A stretch of 64,000 bases of DNA from Physcomitrium patens (taxonomy: Eukaryota > Streptophyta > Bryopsida > Funariales > Funariaceae): contig NC_037254.1 in the NCBI RefSeq assembly GCF_000002425.4, positions 16,824,075 through 16,888,074 on the forward strand. Reading direction: 5' to 3'. The notes beneath the pieces are model-generated. The model made no database searches and was not told the origin of the DNA. It saw only the letters and a list, made by a program, of their open reading frames with translations. Position numbers and translations under genes: made by a program. This document shows positions 13,500 to 26,100 of the stretch, one piece after another (within the stretch, counting starts at the first letter, position 1; the number at the start of each line of letters is the position of its first letter).

Positions 13500-13765
13500 C
13501 AAGTAGTGGCTCTCACTCACCACATAGATGGATCTTCGTTTTCATCAAAAATGTTCATGTTTTGTGGAGTTCACAACCTATTTTACAATTCACTACTATA
13601 TTTTACAATTGATTAGGGAGTTCTATAGGGTTCAAGTAGTGGTTCTCAATGCTTGCATGGATGGGTCTTCATTTTCATCGAAAAAATTCATCTTTTTTGA
13701 AGTTCACAAGGCATTCCATAGGGTGTTTTACAAATGATCAGGGCGTTCTGTAAGGCTTTTTGTAG
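13500..13765. repeat. Imperfect tandem duplication, period about 133 bp
   Basis: CAAGTAGTGGCTCTCA at 13,500 recurs as CAAGTAGTGGTTCTCA at 13,633. The units share ATGGATCTTC/ATGGGTCTTC, TTTTCATC, AGTTCACAA and a terminal TTTTACAA-GAT-AGGG-GTTCT block. A third partial copy of the end block follows to about 13,795. Shortly downstream, at 13,798, comes a TGTTGGTGATAGCATTGG sequence that could be an LTR start. No coding function is evident, although an open frame (13,528-13,737) crosses the units. Confidence 0.6.
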
Positions 13766-13799
13766 TTGATCAAGGCGTTTCACAAGGTGTTCTATATTG

Positions 13800-15758
13800 T
13801 TGGTGATAGCATTGGAGCAACAAGAAGGTGATTAAGTAGGACAAAAGCAAGACAATGTTCATTATTTTGATGTAAGTGAATCAATTTCAATTAGATTTAT
13901 GATGCATTTTTATGGTTCTAGTTGCCTTAGAAGCAACATTGGATTTCAATTTTCATTGAATTTTTTGATTCATCGTGTCAATTTTGATTGGATTTGATTT
14001 GAAGCTGCATTAGATTTTGATTTTCATCGGGTTCCAGAAGCTCATTCAAGAACGTTGTCTATGAAGGATTTTGATTTTGTTTCAGGTATGGACACTTGAC
14101 CTCCTTGATCAAGTACTTGTACCTACTATGTACTGTATTTAATTATTATTTTAATGATTAATTTTATACAGTTCCATTGATCTTCTATCACATTCAATAT
14201 TACTTCTCCATTGTTTGTTTGCTCCTTTTTATTACTATTGATTCTTTTTATGGATGAAGTTTCTACTACAAAATCAAAGCCTATTCTTTCATGATCTTCA
14301 CAAGTCTGTTCAATAGGATTTGTTTGTGCATGTTGTCATACTATAATGAAGTTTCAGGTATTTATGTGATTTGTAAAAAAATTCACCTCCAAAGACATTT
14401 ATATATATATAAGCAAGCAATTAGCTAATGTATCAATGCAATTGATTATATCATTCTTGTAGAATTGATTGCAAGCAATGCTAAGCGGAGCATATTAGAG
14501 CACTAACATCTAGAAGAAACAAGATTTCAAATGATTGAAAACCCAATAATTGCACCTATGAATCTAACTTCTATTGTACTATTTTTTGTGGCATTCACTT
14601 TAACAAGTTGTTATGTTTGTGCAAAAACAATTCATATATAAATTATTCCATAGTTTGTTGAAAATTGATGACAATTACAATATCAAGTTTGTAATTATTT
14701 TTTTGGCACAATAAATAGAAAAGGCATATAAGAATTATTGATTGTGTAAATGTGTTTTTGAACTATGTTGAATTTAAGTTATTTTTTTCTTTTTTCATTG
14801 TATTTCCAATATAAGATTAGCTTAATTATTATTATATGCTATAACATTTAAAATTTTCTCTATAGATGTGGAATAACAGAAAAAATGTAATTTGAACAAA
14901 TTTTATAAAATAAATTGATGTTGATTTTTTTTTTCTCAAAATAAATTATTTTAATTACAATAGGTGATTGACTTAAAATTCAAGGAAAAAATCAAGTAAA
15001 TGTTCTCAACTGTATTCTGTAATAATATCAAAAGATATGATGTTATAAATAAAATCAAAATCAATACACATTTTTATATAGAACTATATATATATATATA
15101 TATATATATGATAATTTATTCAATTTCCTGCCACATATTATATATTTTAAAATTACTTTAATTCAAAATTTAAATTATTATAAAATCACCATTATTAATT
15201 TTCTTATTATAATATTAAAATATAATTAGTATTGTGTTTTTTGATTGATTTATTTGTGTTTTATCCATTTGTGAAGCTTGCATTTGCTACAGTATGACTT
15301 GATTTCTCATTCACCTAAATATTTTAAATACAATTTGTCTATTTTCACTTATTGTCTGTACTTACAACAACAATAACATCCAAGATAACATCATGTCAAA
15401 AGTTAGATATAAGTTTATTAATTAACCTTTTTTAGATCATCAATAATAATATGTTATTTATTGAAAATATGTAAAAAAATAAATAAAGCAAATTAAATTG
15501 TTTTACATGTGCAATTAATTGTACGTTAAGTTTATGACCTGATTTGTAAAAGATAAATTATCCTTAATAATATTTCCTCAATCTATCAATTTTTTTTGTT
15601 TCTAGACTTTGTTGTTATATTAATGTAGAATTAATTTTTGAAGAACCTTAATGCAAAATTTCCTACTAATGTGTAAGGTGAAATGCTTAAGAAGCTAAGA
15701 TCTTGATATAAACAAACTAAACTTTTTGGAAATCTGTGTCAAAAATCCGTGACAATGA

Positions 15759-15802
<44 letters not shown>

Positions 15803-15999
15803 AATTAAAATATAATGGGTTATCTTTCTATTGCAATTAATTCTATTATGTAATCACACTCATTTAAAATAATATATTATGTCCTAGTTTGACCTTTACA
15901 TCGAATGTGTTGCTGATGGCGAGAAGTGATAGGAACTTACCCCCCACCCCACCCCCAATAAAGATAGGAACAAAACCATTAAAAAAAGCCCTCTGGTGC
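13800..15999. other. AT-rich intergenic DNA upstream of the SWI3-like gene
   Basis: No gene is recognised. It contains (AT)n tracts at about 15,087-15,109 and 15,763-15,796 and a C-rich ACCCCCCACCCCACCCCC run near 15,938-15,956. Base composition shifts to GC-rich at about 15,900-16,000, which marks the likely upstream limit of the next gene's regulatory region. Confidence 0.45.
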
Positions 16000-17006
16000 T
16001 TGGAACAAAGCCAGCTCTCTCTCCCCTCACATAGAAGAGGGTGAAGAGTAATGAGAGTATAGAACAGAACAGAACTGAATAGCTGGGTTTGCTGAGAATA
16101 CCGCGCGTTTCTTAAGACAAGGACGAGGGTTCAGGGCACAACAACACCAACACCACAACCAGCACCGCGACGACGACGACGACGACGACAACAACAACGA
16201 CAACGACGACGACGACGACAACAACAACGACAACGACGACGACGACGACAACAACAACGACAACGACGACGAGGGGATGATGAGCATGGCCTCCCGCCCG
16301 CGCCCGCAACCTCCGCTTGTTGTTTGCCTTGGTGCGTGCGTGCCCGCGGCCTCCTTGCGCCACCTCTGCATGCCTTGAACCGATTCGAAGCTCCTTAGCG
16401 CGCCCCCATGATTCCACCGCGCACCACGACCCCTCAACCTCTCACCCCGCCCCGCCTCGCCCAGCCCCGCTGCGCTCCCCATCCCAGCCTGGTTGCGTGA
16501 TTGAGCAATTGCAATGCTGTGTGACTGCACCTCCCCCGCGCGGCCACTAGGGTTTCGATTCCCAATCGCAGGCAAGAAGCTCGGGTCATGGCTGTGAGCG
16601 CGTGAATTGTGAGCGAGGACGGAGAGGTGCGGGAGAGGCAGGAGTTTTAGTGCGCGGGAGATTGGGTGGGTTTTAACGAAAGTGGGGAGCGAGTGTGGCG
16701 ACCAGAGGTTTGCGGAGAGATGGTGAGAGAACCCTAACTTGAGGAGGAGCGGAGGAGGGAGCAGGGAGTGTTGGCTCCGCAAGCTGGGATGCTTCCAAGG
16801 AGGCGAAACGTAATGCGTGCGAGGTGGGGTTCTTTGGAATGAGGAGCAGGAGTGAGGTGTGAATTCTGGTAGTTTATGGGGAGTCTTTGTTGGGGGGAAG
16901 CTGGGAGTTGATGATTGGCAGGGTGGAGGTACAGTGGGTTTGTTCGAAGGTGATGTGTATTAGAAAGGGGAGGGAGTGAGCGTGGATCAGAGGAGGAGAG
17001 GTAGAC
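16000..17006 (+). promoter_or_regulatory. GC-rich promoter/5' leader of the SWI3-like gene
   Basis: A GC-rich kilobase lies between the AT-rich desert and the SWI3 start codon. It contains a GAC/AAC minisatellite (16,171-16,272) and purine-rich GGAGAGG-type stretches at 16,700-17,000, typical of a plant 5' leader. Several long overlapping frames on both strands (for example minus 16,027-16,782) come from the repeat and the low stop density of GC-rich DNA; their translations are low complexity. No TATA box or transcription start can be fixed by eye, and an upstream non-coding exon is possible. Confidence 0.45.
16171..16272. repeat. 30-bp minisatellite built from GAC and AAC triplets
   Basis: Three tandem 30-bp units (16,171-16,200, 16,201-16,230, 16,231-16,260) plus a partial fourth. 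The second and third are identical and the first differs at one base. Each unit is a run of CGA/GAC triplets followed by ACAACAACGA. Because the period is a multiple of three it stays open in all frames, giving poly-Val or Ser/Leu tracts on the minus strand. Confidence 0.95.
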
Positions 17007-20000
17007 ATGGTGAACCCGGCGAGCGTGCCTACGGGGTTGTCCAAAGTGAGGAGGGAGAGGGAAGAGGAGAACGCGGGTGTGGATGTTCCGAGCAAGAAGA
17101 GCAGGAAAGCTGGGCAGAGCGGAGTGCCGGAGCCCACTCCCGAAGCGGGGAATCAAATTGCGTCGGGGAAAGGAGAGGATGAAAACAATGGAACGTTGGA
17201 AGAGAATGCAGAGGGGGCTCCCCAAGAAAATGCAGAAATTAGTCACAAGAGTGACCCAGCTTCCGTGGAACCATCAGCTATACCCACAGCCACTCCAGAG
17301 GCTGCGACCCGGCCTGAAGCGCCTACTCAAGAGGTGTACAGAATACCCAGCTATGCAGGTGCTTGAAACTCAGAATGCCTTAGTATTCCGGTGTTGTACT
17401 GGAGAATAGGGAACTGCTTGATGTATGTGTGCGTGTGTATGTGTGGATAGGCGTAGGTTTCTCTAGCTTGTTCTAATATTGTGCGCATGAAAATATGGAG
17501 ACTTGGAGGTTTGTTTTGGAGGTTTGTGATATGCATGATTTAAAAAATAAATAAATAAATAAATAAAATCAATTCATTAACTGGTGCAATTACGTTGTTT
17601 CCTAAGCTATCTGCCAAGGCAGTCTGCCAGTTGTGCACTTTGTTTGATCGGAGTCTGAGAAACTTTGTGAATATCTTGAACCTGGAGTGATGGAGTTGCA
17701 TAGTCTTTCAGGACATAATATGGCATTGGTATTTGCGTTGCCAGGGTGATCCTATGTTGCTATTGGAAGTTGTGATAATACCTGATTTTGATGATATGTG
17801 TTTGAGCAGCTTGGTTTCGTTGGGACAAGATTCACCCATTAGAGAAACGAGCGATGAGCGAATTTTTCGATAAGAGATCAGCCGCAAAAACACCGAGAAT
17901 CTACAAAGAGTACAGGGATTTCATAATAAACAAGTACAGGGAGAATCCAAAGCAGGCTCTAACGTTCAATGAAGTGCGGCGCATGTTGAGTGGTGATGTG
18001 AATTCTTTGAGTCGAGTGTTTGAATTTTTGGAACACTGGGGGCTGATTAACCAACATTTTTCGTTGGATCAAGCCGCGTCAGAGGCGCCTTCTCCGTCGC
18101 TGAGTGTGATGGATTCTTTCCCAAGCAGGCTGAACGTGATCAGTATGCCCGTGATGAATGCTGCAAGATCGTCAGGAATATCCACATTTGAATCATCAGG
18201 TAGGTGGCAATTCTGTGCAGACGGGTCACAAGCACTTGCTGAGCAGGTTTGACCAATTTCACTCGTTAAGCTCGTGCAGCGAATCTGGCTATGTTGTTTA
18301 TGCATCTTGAGTCAGGCTACGATGATTGAGCGTCACTTCTACCTCGTTTCCCCCAATTACATTGGTTTGATGGTGTTCGGAAGTGAGTGACGTACGCATG
18401 AAGGTTTTTATCTCTGACGGCTGATTAAGTGTGGGCGGAATTAAGTTTGGCAGCATTTGATCCGTTTACATTAACATGAAAATATGTCATCGAGAACTGA
18501 AGCTGTATCTTGATTTGCCAGGTCACTCTATTAGTGGTACCCATGCGAACAATCTTGCTACCCACAGGAACGTTTTCTCGCCCGCAAGTAAGAAAGTGGG
18601 AACTCGTTTTGTGGATGGGCACAAGACACCAGATGAAGAATTACGTTGTCAGTCGTGTAAAAAGGAGTGCTCAAAGCAACGGTTCTATAGGAAACAGGTG
18701 AGTGCTGAAGGGATTTCCCTTCTAGTGTAAGCCTCACCATCCCGGCGTTTGCTTTCTGCTTCGAGAGTGTTTTCATCCTAATATGCCTGACGTCTTGACT
18801 TGCTGCATGCATGAAGGAAGTGGCGGCGGTAGCCACGCCTGTCATTTAAGGAGTGTTAGGTGCGGTAGTGTGTTTAAGTGTGGTATTTAAGTGGACAGCA
18901 GCTGTGTGGGTGCGTCAAATTTTTGTGGTGGCTTGTCGTTGCTTACTAATTTGGGTTGTGCATCCAGCAACCTGGATCCAATTTTTGCCCGGATTGTGTG
19001 AAGAAAGGCAAGCTACCACCAGGCAGTTCGTCAAGCGACTTTCTGCAAGCAACAGACGGCGAGGCAACTGTTGCAACTAAAGAGTGGACAAGCAAGGAGA
19101 CATTGCTTCTTCTTGAGGCCGTGAGCCGCTTTGGAGAGAACTGGAATCAGGTAAGTAGGACCTTTTTATCATTTTCCTCGTCAGAAGTTGGTCGCAGTGA
19201 TGTTATTAGACTAGGACATCATGGGTAGGAACGGGGTTGGTGGGCAAGTAGAATGATGAGCCAGCACTTTCATTAACCATTGACGTAAGGTACTGATAGT
19301 TTTGGCGACAACCTGTGGACATATGTACGATGGGTAGTGTAGCACGCTTTTGTAGCAGTTGCTGCCTACTTGAACGCGTATACCGTATTTGTAGCTTTTG
19401 CACGTTTTAAGAAAATGGATGGGTTGTATTTTGGAGATGCTGCTATTGTATGTTTGCTTTCAAAACAATAACTTTTTTATACTGATAATAGACTGCTAAT
19501 GCTGTGTCGGTATATGTGTTTACCCAATTGATCGCGAAATGTATGATGTGAACAACTTTAAATTTACTTGTAGTCGTAGTTGTGGTTGCCTGTGGTGGGT
19601 GAAATCCAAGCTAGAGTGCCCTGATGTTGCGACTTGCTGGCTTATGTTACCGATTCTTGTTGGCTGCAGGTTGCTGCGCATGTGCCCACGAGATCGAAAT
19701 CTGAATGTGTGAAACATTTCATCGAGCTGCCATTTGGAGACAGCTACAGTGTGGAGCCCGAAGAGCCAAAGGCCACTCGTGTTGCCGGTTCTGGAGCAGC
19801 CGAGAATGATGAGTTAGTAATGTCTGAGGGCACGACGGAGGCTGCCTTGAGCGATAGCACGGCGGCGAACGGGATAGCTCCACCTGAGAGTACCTGTGAA
19901 GCAACACAACATGCAGAGGGCAATGTTGTAACTGCTGCACATGACTTAGTGTCTCCATTCACTGACACAAGTCATCCACTTTTTGCTCAGGTAATAAGTT

Positions 20001-21482
20001 AGCTCGTGCAGATGCATTAACTTATACAACGTCTAAGGTTTTTGCTTGAGGGTAGGACATTGTGTGAGAGTGATCACCGGTTGCCGCCATTCTGAATCTT
20101 TGTATGTAACACGTAGGAGTTCGGTGTTGATCGTCATTGTAGAATCTCCGAAATACTCGGTAACGAATTTGGGCTCGCAGTCCATCTACTAGCAGTTTGA
20201 GTTGCTTTTACTCAGCTTGTATCTACTTCAGTGTTGCAATTTGTGCTGGGACCAAGCCACATGTTCAATGGATGAGGGGATCTACTTTGTGGTTTCAGGT
20301 AGTATTGCTTTCAGGAATGGTAGGGCCACGGGTTGCAGCAGCGGCAGCACAGGCAGCTGTTGCAGCAATTGCAGAGGATGAGCCAGGGGTGTTGGAGCTG
20401 CCGTTCATGCAAAGGTCGAGAATGGTTTCAGGTCAAAAGAAGCATGCATCTCAAACTACACAGAATCATGCCGAGAGGTACCTGAAAATGAGCCCATCGT
20501 GAAAGATTTATGTAGAGTTTTAAGATTGCTAGATAGGCGCCAAAGTAACTGACGTGTGCCGCATCATATACATTTAGATTCAGCAGATTGTGTAACACTA
20601 GTCACTCTGGTACTAGGAATCCTCATCTTTAGAGTGCGGTGGGTGTTTTTGCCGTATTTTCATTTTGCTTGCTTACTGTTGCCGAAGCTGGCTCCAAGTG
20701 TTCACTTTCTTTGCTTATGTGATGTGTCACAGTTTGGTGGAGGATCGCAATGATGAACTGCAGTGCAACGGCGATGGTCCACCACGAGGTACATTCTCGT
20801 CTTTCTTGTGTATGTGTGGGAGCTTCGTCAGCTGTGGGTTACCAGATGGGTGTTATCAATCGATTGATTATTGTTTAGTCCTGCAAGTTAGAAACCCTTT
20901 TTTTATTTTTTAATCTTGCCGAGGAATCAACTTCTGAGAAATCTGCACTTCCAAACCTATCGGATGCAGCAAAGCCAGGTGCAAGCAGTGAGGAGTTGCC
21001 ATCTGCTGTTCAAGCACGGGTTGGCGTGGCCACAGCACTGGGCGTGGCTGCTGCAAATGCAAAGCTGCTAGCTGATCAGGAGGAGCGGGAGATTGAGCAT
21101 CTGGTTGCCAGCATCATCGATAATCAGGTATAGTCTTTTCACACATTTCAAGTTGGTGTAGCTTTGGCTTCATAAGCTGATTTACTGAATAGATGTGCAA
21201 AGAAGAACCGCTCTTGCTGAGTTATCCTGGATGGGTTGTGTTACTGGTCTATACCCTGATGCGTTATGGTAGAAGATTGTTTACTGGAAAGGGGTTGTTT
21301 GATTGCAGATGAAGAAGCTGTACACTAAGCTAGAGCATTTTGAGGAGTTGGAGATGCTGTTGGAAAAGGAACGTCTGGAGGTTGAGCGAGCACGACAACA
21401 GGTATATGCGGATCGTTTACGTTATGCGGAAGCTCAAACAGCAAGCGCAAAATCGTTGCTAAGAAACCCTGCGCCCAGTTGA
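17007..21482 (+). CDS. SWI3: SWI3A/B-like subunit of SWI/SNF chromatin-remodelling complex
   Basis: Core scaffold subunit of nuclear SWI/SNF (BAF155/170, Swi3 family). Nine coding exons: 17,007-17,358; 17,810-18,199; 18,522-18,697; 18,968-19,150; 19,670-19,990; 20,299-20,477; 20,733-20,788; 20,970-21,127; 21,309-21,482. All introns are GT-AG, the phases agree, and the total is 1,989 nt (662 aa). Domains: SWIRM about residues 111-206 (YRIPSYAAWFRWDKIHPLE, KEYRDFIINKYREN, EFLEHWGLIN); a Cys-rich ZZ-like finger about 290-325 (CQSC, then FCPDC); SANT about 341-392 (EWTSKETLLLLEAVSRFGENW, VPTRSKSECVKHFIELPF); a conserved VGPRVAAAAAQAAVAAI helix; and a C-terminal LLADQEEREIEHLVASII/EELEMLLEKERLEVERAR coiled coil. 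The SWIRM wording is closest to plant SWI3A/SWI3B as I remember them. The ATG at 17,007 sits in a good context (GACATGG). Exon 8's acceptor was chosen by phase and is the least certain boundary. Confidence 0.92.
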
Positions 21483-23560
21483 CAGCACGTTTTTTTATGT
21501 TGGAATTCAATTCGTCTACAATTGTGAAGAGGTTGAGTCAATTAGAGAAAGCTACGTGGGTGGTAGCACTTTCCGCTCTTCCCAGTTTTTCAATTAGTGT
21601 AGGTGTGGCCAGCCTGCGCTGGATCAAAGTTCACTCAGCACTTCGTCCTTAATTTGTAAGAATATTCAATGTCCATAATTTTGACCCTAGTGGCAAGGTT
21701 TGCCAAATGTGGAGACTGCATTTGAGTGTGACAGTCCCAATGAATTAATGCATCATCCACTGTTAACTTGAGCAATGAGTCTCTAACGATGAAGGCACTA
21801 ATGGCTACTGTGCTGTAACTGCGACGTCAAGAATGTGTGCTGTAGTCTGATAAGTAAATAACATATGAAGTGATGTTTCTTTAAGTGAAGATTGGTTGCC
21901 GTGAATCATGCGGTGTTGACTGGCAGCCTGCATATTCCACTTTTATTATTGTGAATTGAGCAGGCACTGTAGGTCACCGGAGTTTCCTCTAGTGTTTCTT
22001 CCTGAAAATGATCCAGAAAGGGCTTCAGACGACCAAGTACAAAAAACGAGAAGCCATATTTTTGGAAGTTGAACTGATCATCAGGACTTCATTTTCTATA
22101 CATTAGTCCATATGTTCAAGATTCTCTCGCATCTTGACTACGCTGTTTGCGAAGACAAATCAAGATGTCACTGTAGAGATGTGACATAGAGCTAGTTTTA
22201 TTTCAAAAGGATATTCGGTTGGAGAGTCTGCCTCGATTGTGTACTGACCCGGTTGCGACGTGCACTAGATGCTGGCTGGAGTTGACACCACCTCCTCCCA
22301 TCAAGCTACGTCTTCCTATTCATATCATTCAAGAGTATCTTGCTCCGCTTCTGATCTCAAGGTCTCGTTGGGTTGAATTACTTCTGCTGTAGATAATGGA
22401 AACTCTGGTGGGATAGTGTTATGCGATACAGGCCTCATTGGTACATGTTACGTTGGTTCAGCAGGGCTACAACTCGAGACAACTGATCTACACCCAACTC
22501 GAACCAATAAAAAGCTTGACAAATATCTCAGGAGAATAACTGTCTAATCTTTGTCCAAAACATTGAAAGCACCTTTGCCAACTCATTCGACAGCACCCGA
22601 TCCATGCTGTGTTGCGTAAAACTGAAGTCGACAATATAGCTTACATACACATCAAAAGAACATTGTTCCATTGATTATCAGACCAACAACTTCACACCTT
22701 TTAGAACGTACTGGTAGTTGAAACGAAGACTCAGGAGACAACTCTTGTACAAGTTGTATAGTTTTACACTTCAGATGTTCAAACCTTTTACGAATTCTTA
22801 CTAAAACTTCTGCATGTTGAATTAATGAGTTGATCGAATCGAATTTTTAGCAGACTCATGGTAAATAGATGAATATTTGAAGAAAAGACTAACACATTGA
22901 AAACCCTGCAGCGAGTTATGGGGCATGAGACGAGAGGTATTCCAACCGTGGAAATGAAGATAAGCTGAATGCTCGATTCTGTGAGCAGAATTCTACTTCA
23001 AAAACAAAAACGAAATTGACGGACCGCCCTGGGTTCGCCTTGAAGAACAAACATTCTGCTGACTTCACCACTGCTGACCCTCAAGTCATTCCGTCTATTC
23101 CAGATCCGTTAGTTCAGCACAGAAGCAGAGACTGCTACTTTCATTAGAGTCAATGATATGAACAATCAAGTTTGCAGAAAGCACACCTTCATAATTGAGG
23201 ATATGCCACCAATCTGGTCATAACTGCCTTTGCCTCAGCTAATAGATAACATTGTACCAGCTGACAAAAGAAAATTGCAAACCTACAATTAGCTAGGTAA
23301 TAAAGAATCTGCCCTTTCGTGGCCATGTCCATGATATGATTTACAGAGTCACTCTTTCTGGACTGTAAAACACTGTGGTCCAGATTATGTGACTCAAACC
23401 TACCACACCCACAAATACAACCAAAATCGTCTACTGATACCATCCAAATCTGTAGTGAAACCATCCGATGAGACTGCTGATACCATGGAATTAAACTAAT
23501 TCGGTCTAGGTAGAAGATTCTGATGAAAATCACCTTCGTGCGCCACAATGAACATTTTTG
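21483..23560. other. 3' flank of SWI3-like gene and unassigned moderate-GC DNA
   Basis: The first few hundred bases are probably the 3' UTR of the SWI3-like gene, but I cannot place the polyadenylation site. No domain is recognised in the rest. On the minus strand two TGGTATCAG sequences occur 42 bp apart (plus positions 23,434-23,443 and 23,476-23,485). This resembles the initiator-tRNA primer-binding site of copia retrotransposons and hints at an old element here. The 119-codon minus frame at 23,189-23,548 crosses this site and has no recognisable domain. Confidence 0.35.
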
Positions 23561-26100
23561 TTATGAAGATTGATTGATTGATTGAGTAATTGATATTTTT
23601 AAAGAACAGTAGCCCTAGTTGGCACAATAATGCTGGTATGAGCATTGTGCACTCACGAAGTACCAAATGACAGTATCATGTATCATGCATGCAATATTTG
23701 ACGAATTTATACTGACGAATTTATACATATTAAAATGTATAAATTATTACTGAAAAATTTATATGCATGATACTGTCGTTATACTGTCAAATGTTTAGGA
23801 CAGGCTTTCATACATTATTAGATGCAGTGCATGGACAACTAAGGAATTTTTATTATTAAAGTTTTTGGTTAAGGGATGGTGACACATACAACTGAGATTT
23901 GCAATGGAGGAGAACAATGAAAGAAAGCTTTTGCTAACCAACCAATGAAGTGGGTCAATTGAATGAACCAACTAAGGTGCATTTGAAGCAATGCGTAGAA
24001 TAAGTAATAGGGATAGCATTCAACTTATATCTTGAGTAAGATGAATTGTTTTCTACCATAGTTATTTCTAGCAAAGTATCATCTAAAAGTTATGCACAAA
24101 GCTACTCTAGATTATGGTATGTATCAAGTTTTGAACAATTAAAGTAGATTATGACATAGAAAAGGAAAGAATATATTACTTAGGAAGATATGTGTTAATT
24201 TTGTATTTTTTATGTAAAAAACTATCCTACAAAAGAAATAATTCTATAATTAAAGAAATATACTAATTAAACAGCAAACACAACAAATGATGCTATCTTT
24301 TAAAGAAAATATGTTGGCAAAATTACTTTTATGTGAAAAAAATCTATGGACATTATAATGATGGACAATAGATTTTGATGCTTTTTCCATAGCAAAATTA
24401 ACATATATCTTTACAATTGGATCGTACATGTTTTAAGTCCAAGATCCTAACTTTGATCCAAAAGTCACACAAAATCTTGACATAGCTATAAAATTTGGAA
24501 CAAGTAAAATTCTCACATGGATTATTTTTTGTTATTTTTTAATTCAATTTGTAAAGATTACTCCACAAGCAGTTGTTAAAATTATAAGGTTAATTTGAAG
24601 TTATAGCAAACAATAAAAAAATATATTGAACTAAGTATCTTTTAGCCTTTAATTCTATAACAGATTAAAATTTAAAGTCTAGACAACCAATCATATTATC
24701 AACAAAAAATTTAAAAAATAAAAAATAAAAAATCATTGATTATAATAGTTTACAGATTAAAAATGGATTTGTTTTTGAAATAATAAAATAATACAATGAA
24801 CTGTTAAAAAATATAAAAGCAATAAAAAAAATTCTTGAAGAAGGGATAAATTATAATATCATTTATAGTCTCAACTAACACATTATTGCTTTTAAAGGAC
24901 AATAGATCAAGATATTCAATTCAATAAAACAAAACTAGATACTATAAAATTATACTTTGTATAGACAATTTCACCATAGTGAAGAGGCAGTAAATTAATT
25001 TTCACAGATCAAAATTACAAGGAAACAAAAATGAATGTGCTAGAATATTAAGAATTAATCTTATTTCTATAAAAGACCATAAATTTACACAATGTTAGTA
25101 CAAACCAATTTATCTAAGCATACACAGCTAAACATAAATAAAATGTTTTTAGACACAAAATAAGGATAAAAGTTTTTAATTTTTTAAAAAATAGAATTGA
25201 TACAATGGACTAAAAAAAGATATTTTTAAACATATTAATTATTAAAAAAATACAATAAATAATAAAGAAATATAAAATGCTATTGCCTAATATTTCAATG
25301 AATAGAGCTAGTATTAACTACAAGGAATACAAAGCCATAATATGGTTCTTATGGTACAAGGGAGTGGTTGTTAATGTTAAGGGAGCTAGAGAAAACTCAT
25401 GAATTATGGGATGAACTCACCACAAATTCTGGAAAAAATAATAGATTGATTTTATTAATACTTCCTAACAAAATGCATATAAAAGTAGACCACAAGCTTG
25501 CTCAATAAAATGGTAACCATTTAGAGAAGGTCCAGACCATAGAAGCCTTTTACTTAACAACAATTAAATTTTTTTGAACCAATATCCACAAGGTTTAAAC
25601 GTTGTAAAATCACTTCTAAATATCTACATGTGAACAATATGGATTGAGTGCAATGCTCTCACTTTCGAAGGAGAAATATGGAAGGACAATCATATAAGAC
25701 AATGAATGCGGAAAAACCCCCAAAATTATAACTGCATAACTTAGAAATAAATCTCAGCAAAATTAGAAAAAAAAATCCTTATTATAGCCAACTATCACTT
25801 AGTAGATGAGATAAAAATATGGATGACAAAAATGTTAATAAGACAAATAGAAAGAATAAGTATAAAATAGCTACCTAGAATTCCACATAATGATTTTAAA
25901 CTATACTTTTGCAAGAATATTTAACAATGTAAATTTAAAACCTCCTATGAAGTTGTGGTCCCTACGTCCACCCATTATGGGTTTTAGAACTTAACGTGAA
26001 GTGTGCTCTGGACTCCTAAACTAATCTAAGCAACTAGTAAACTTAGAGCGTGTCAACAATAAAAATAATAATAAATGATCACAGTGTAGAATAACTTCAA
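23561..26100. other. AT-rich intergenic DNA, no gene seen
   Basis: AT-rich sequence with stops in all frames and no recognisable retroelement motif. Around 23,690-23,770 short related phrases recur (ACGAATTTATAC twice, and TGATACTGTC in direct and inverted form), probably a small degraded repeat. Nothing else is supportable. Confidence 0.4.

Noticed and set aside
16027..16782. 251-codon minus-strand open frame
   Set aside because: Its length comes from the 30-bp GAC/AAC minisatellite and GC-rich flanks. The translation is Ser/Leu-rich low complexity without a domain, and it overlaps the leader of the SWI3-like gene.
18853..19080. Plus-strand frame inside the SWI3-like gene
   Set aside because: It starts in intron 3 and reads exon 4 in a different frame. 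It is a shadow of the real gene.
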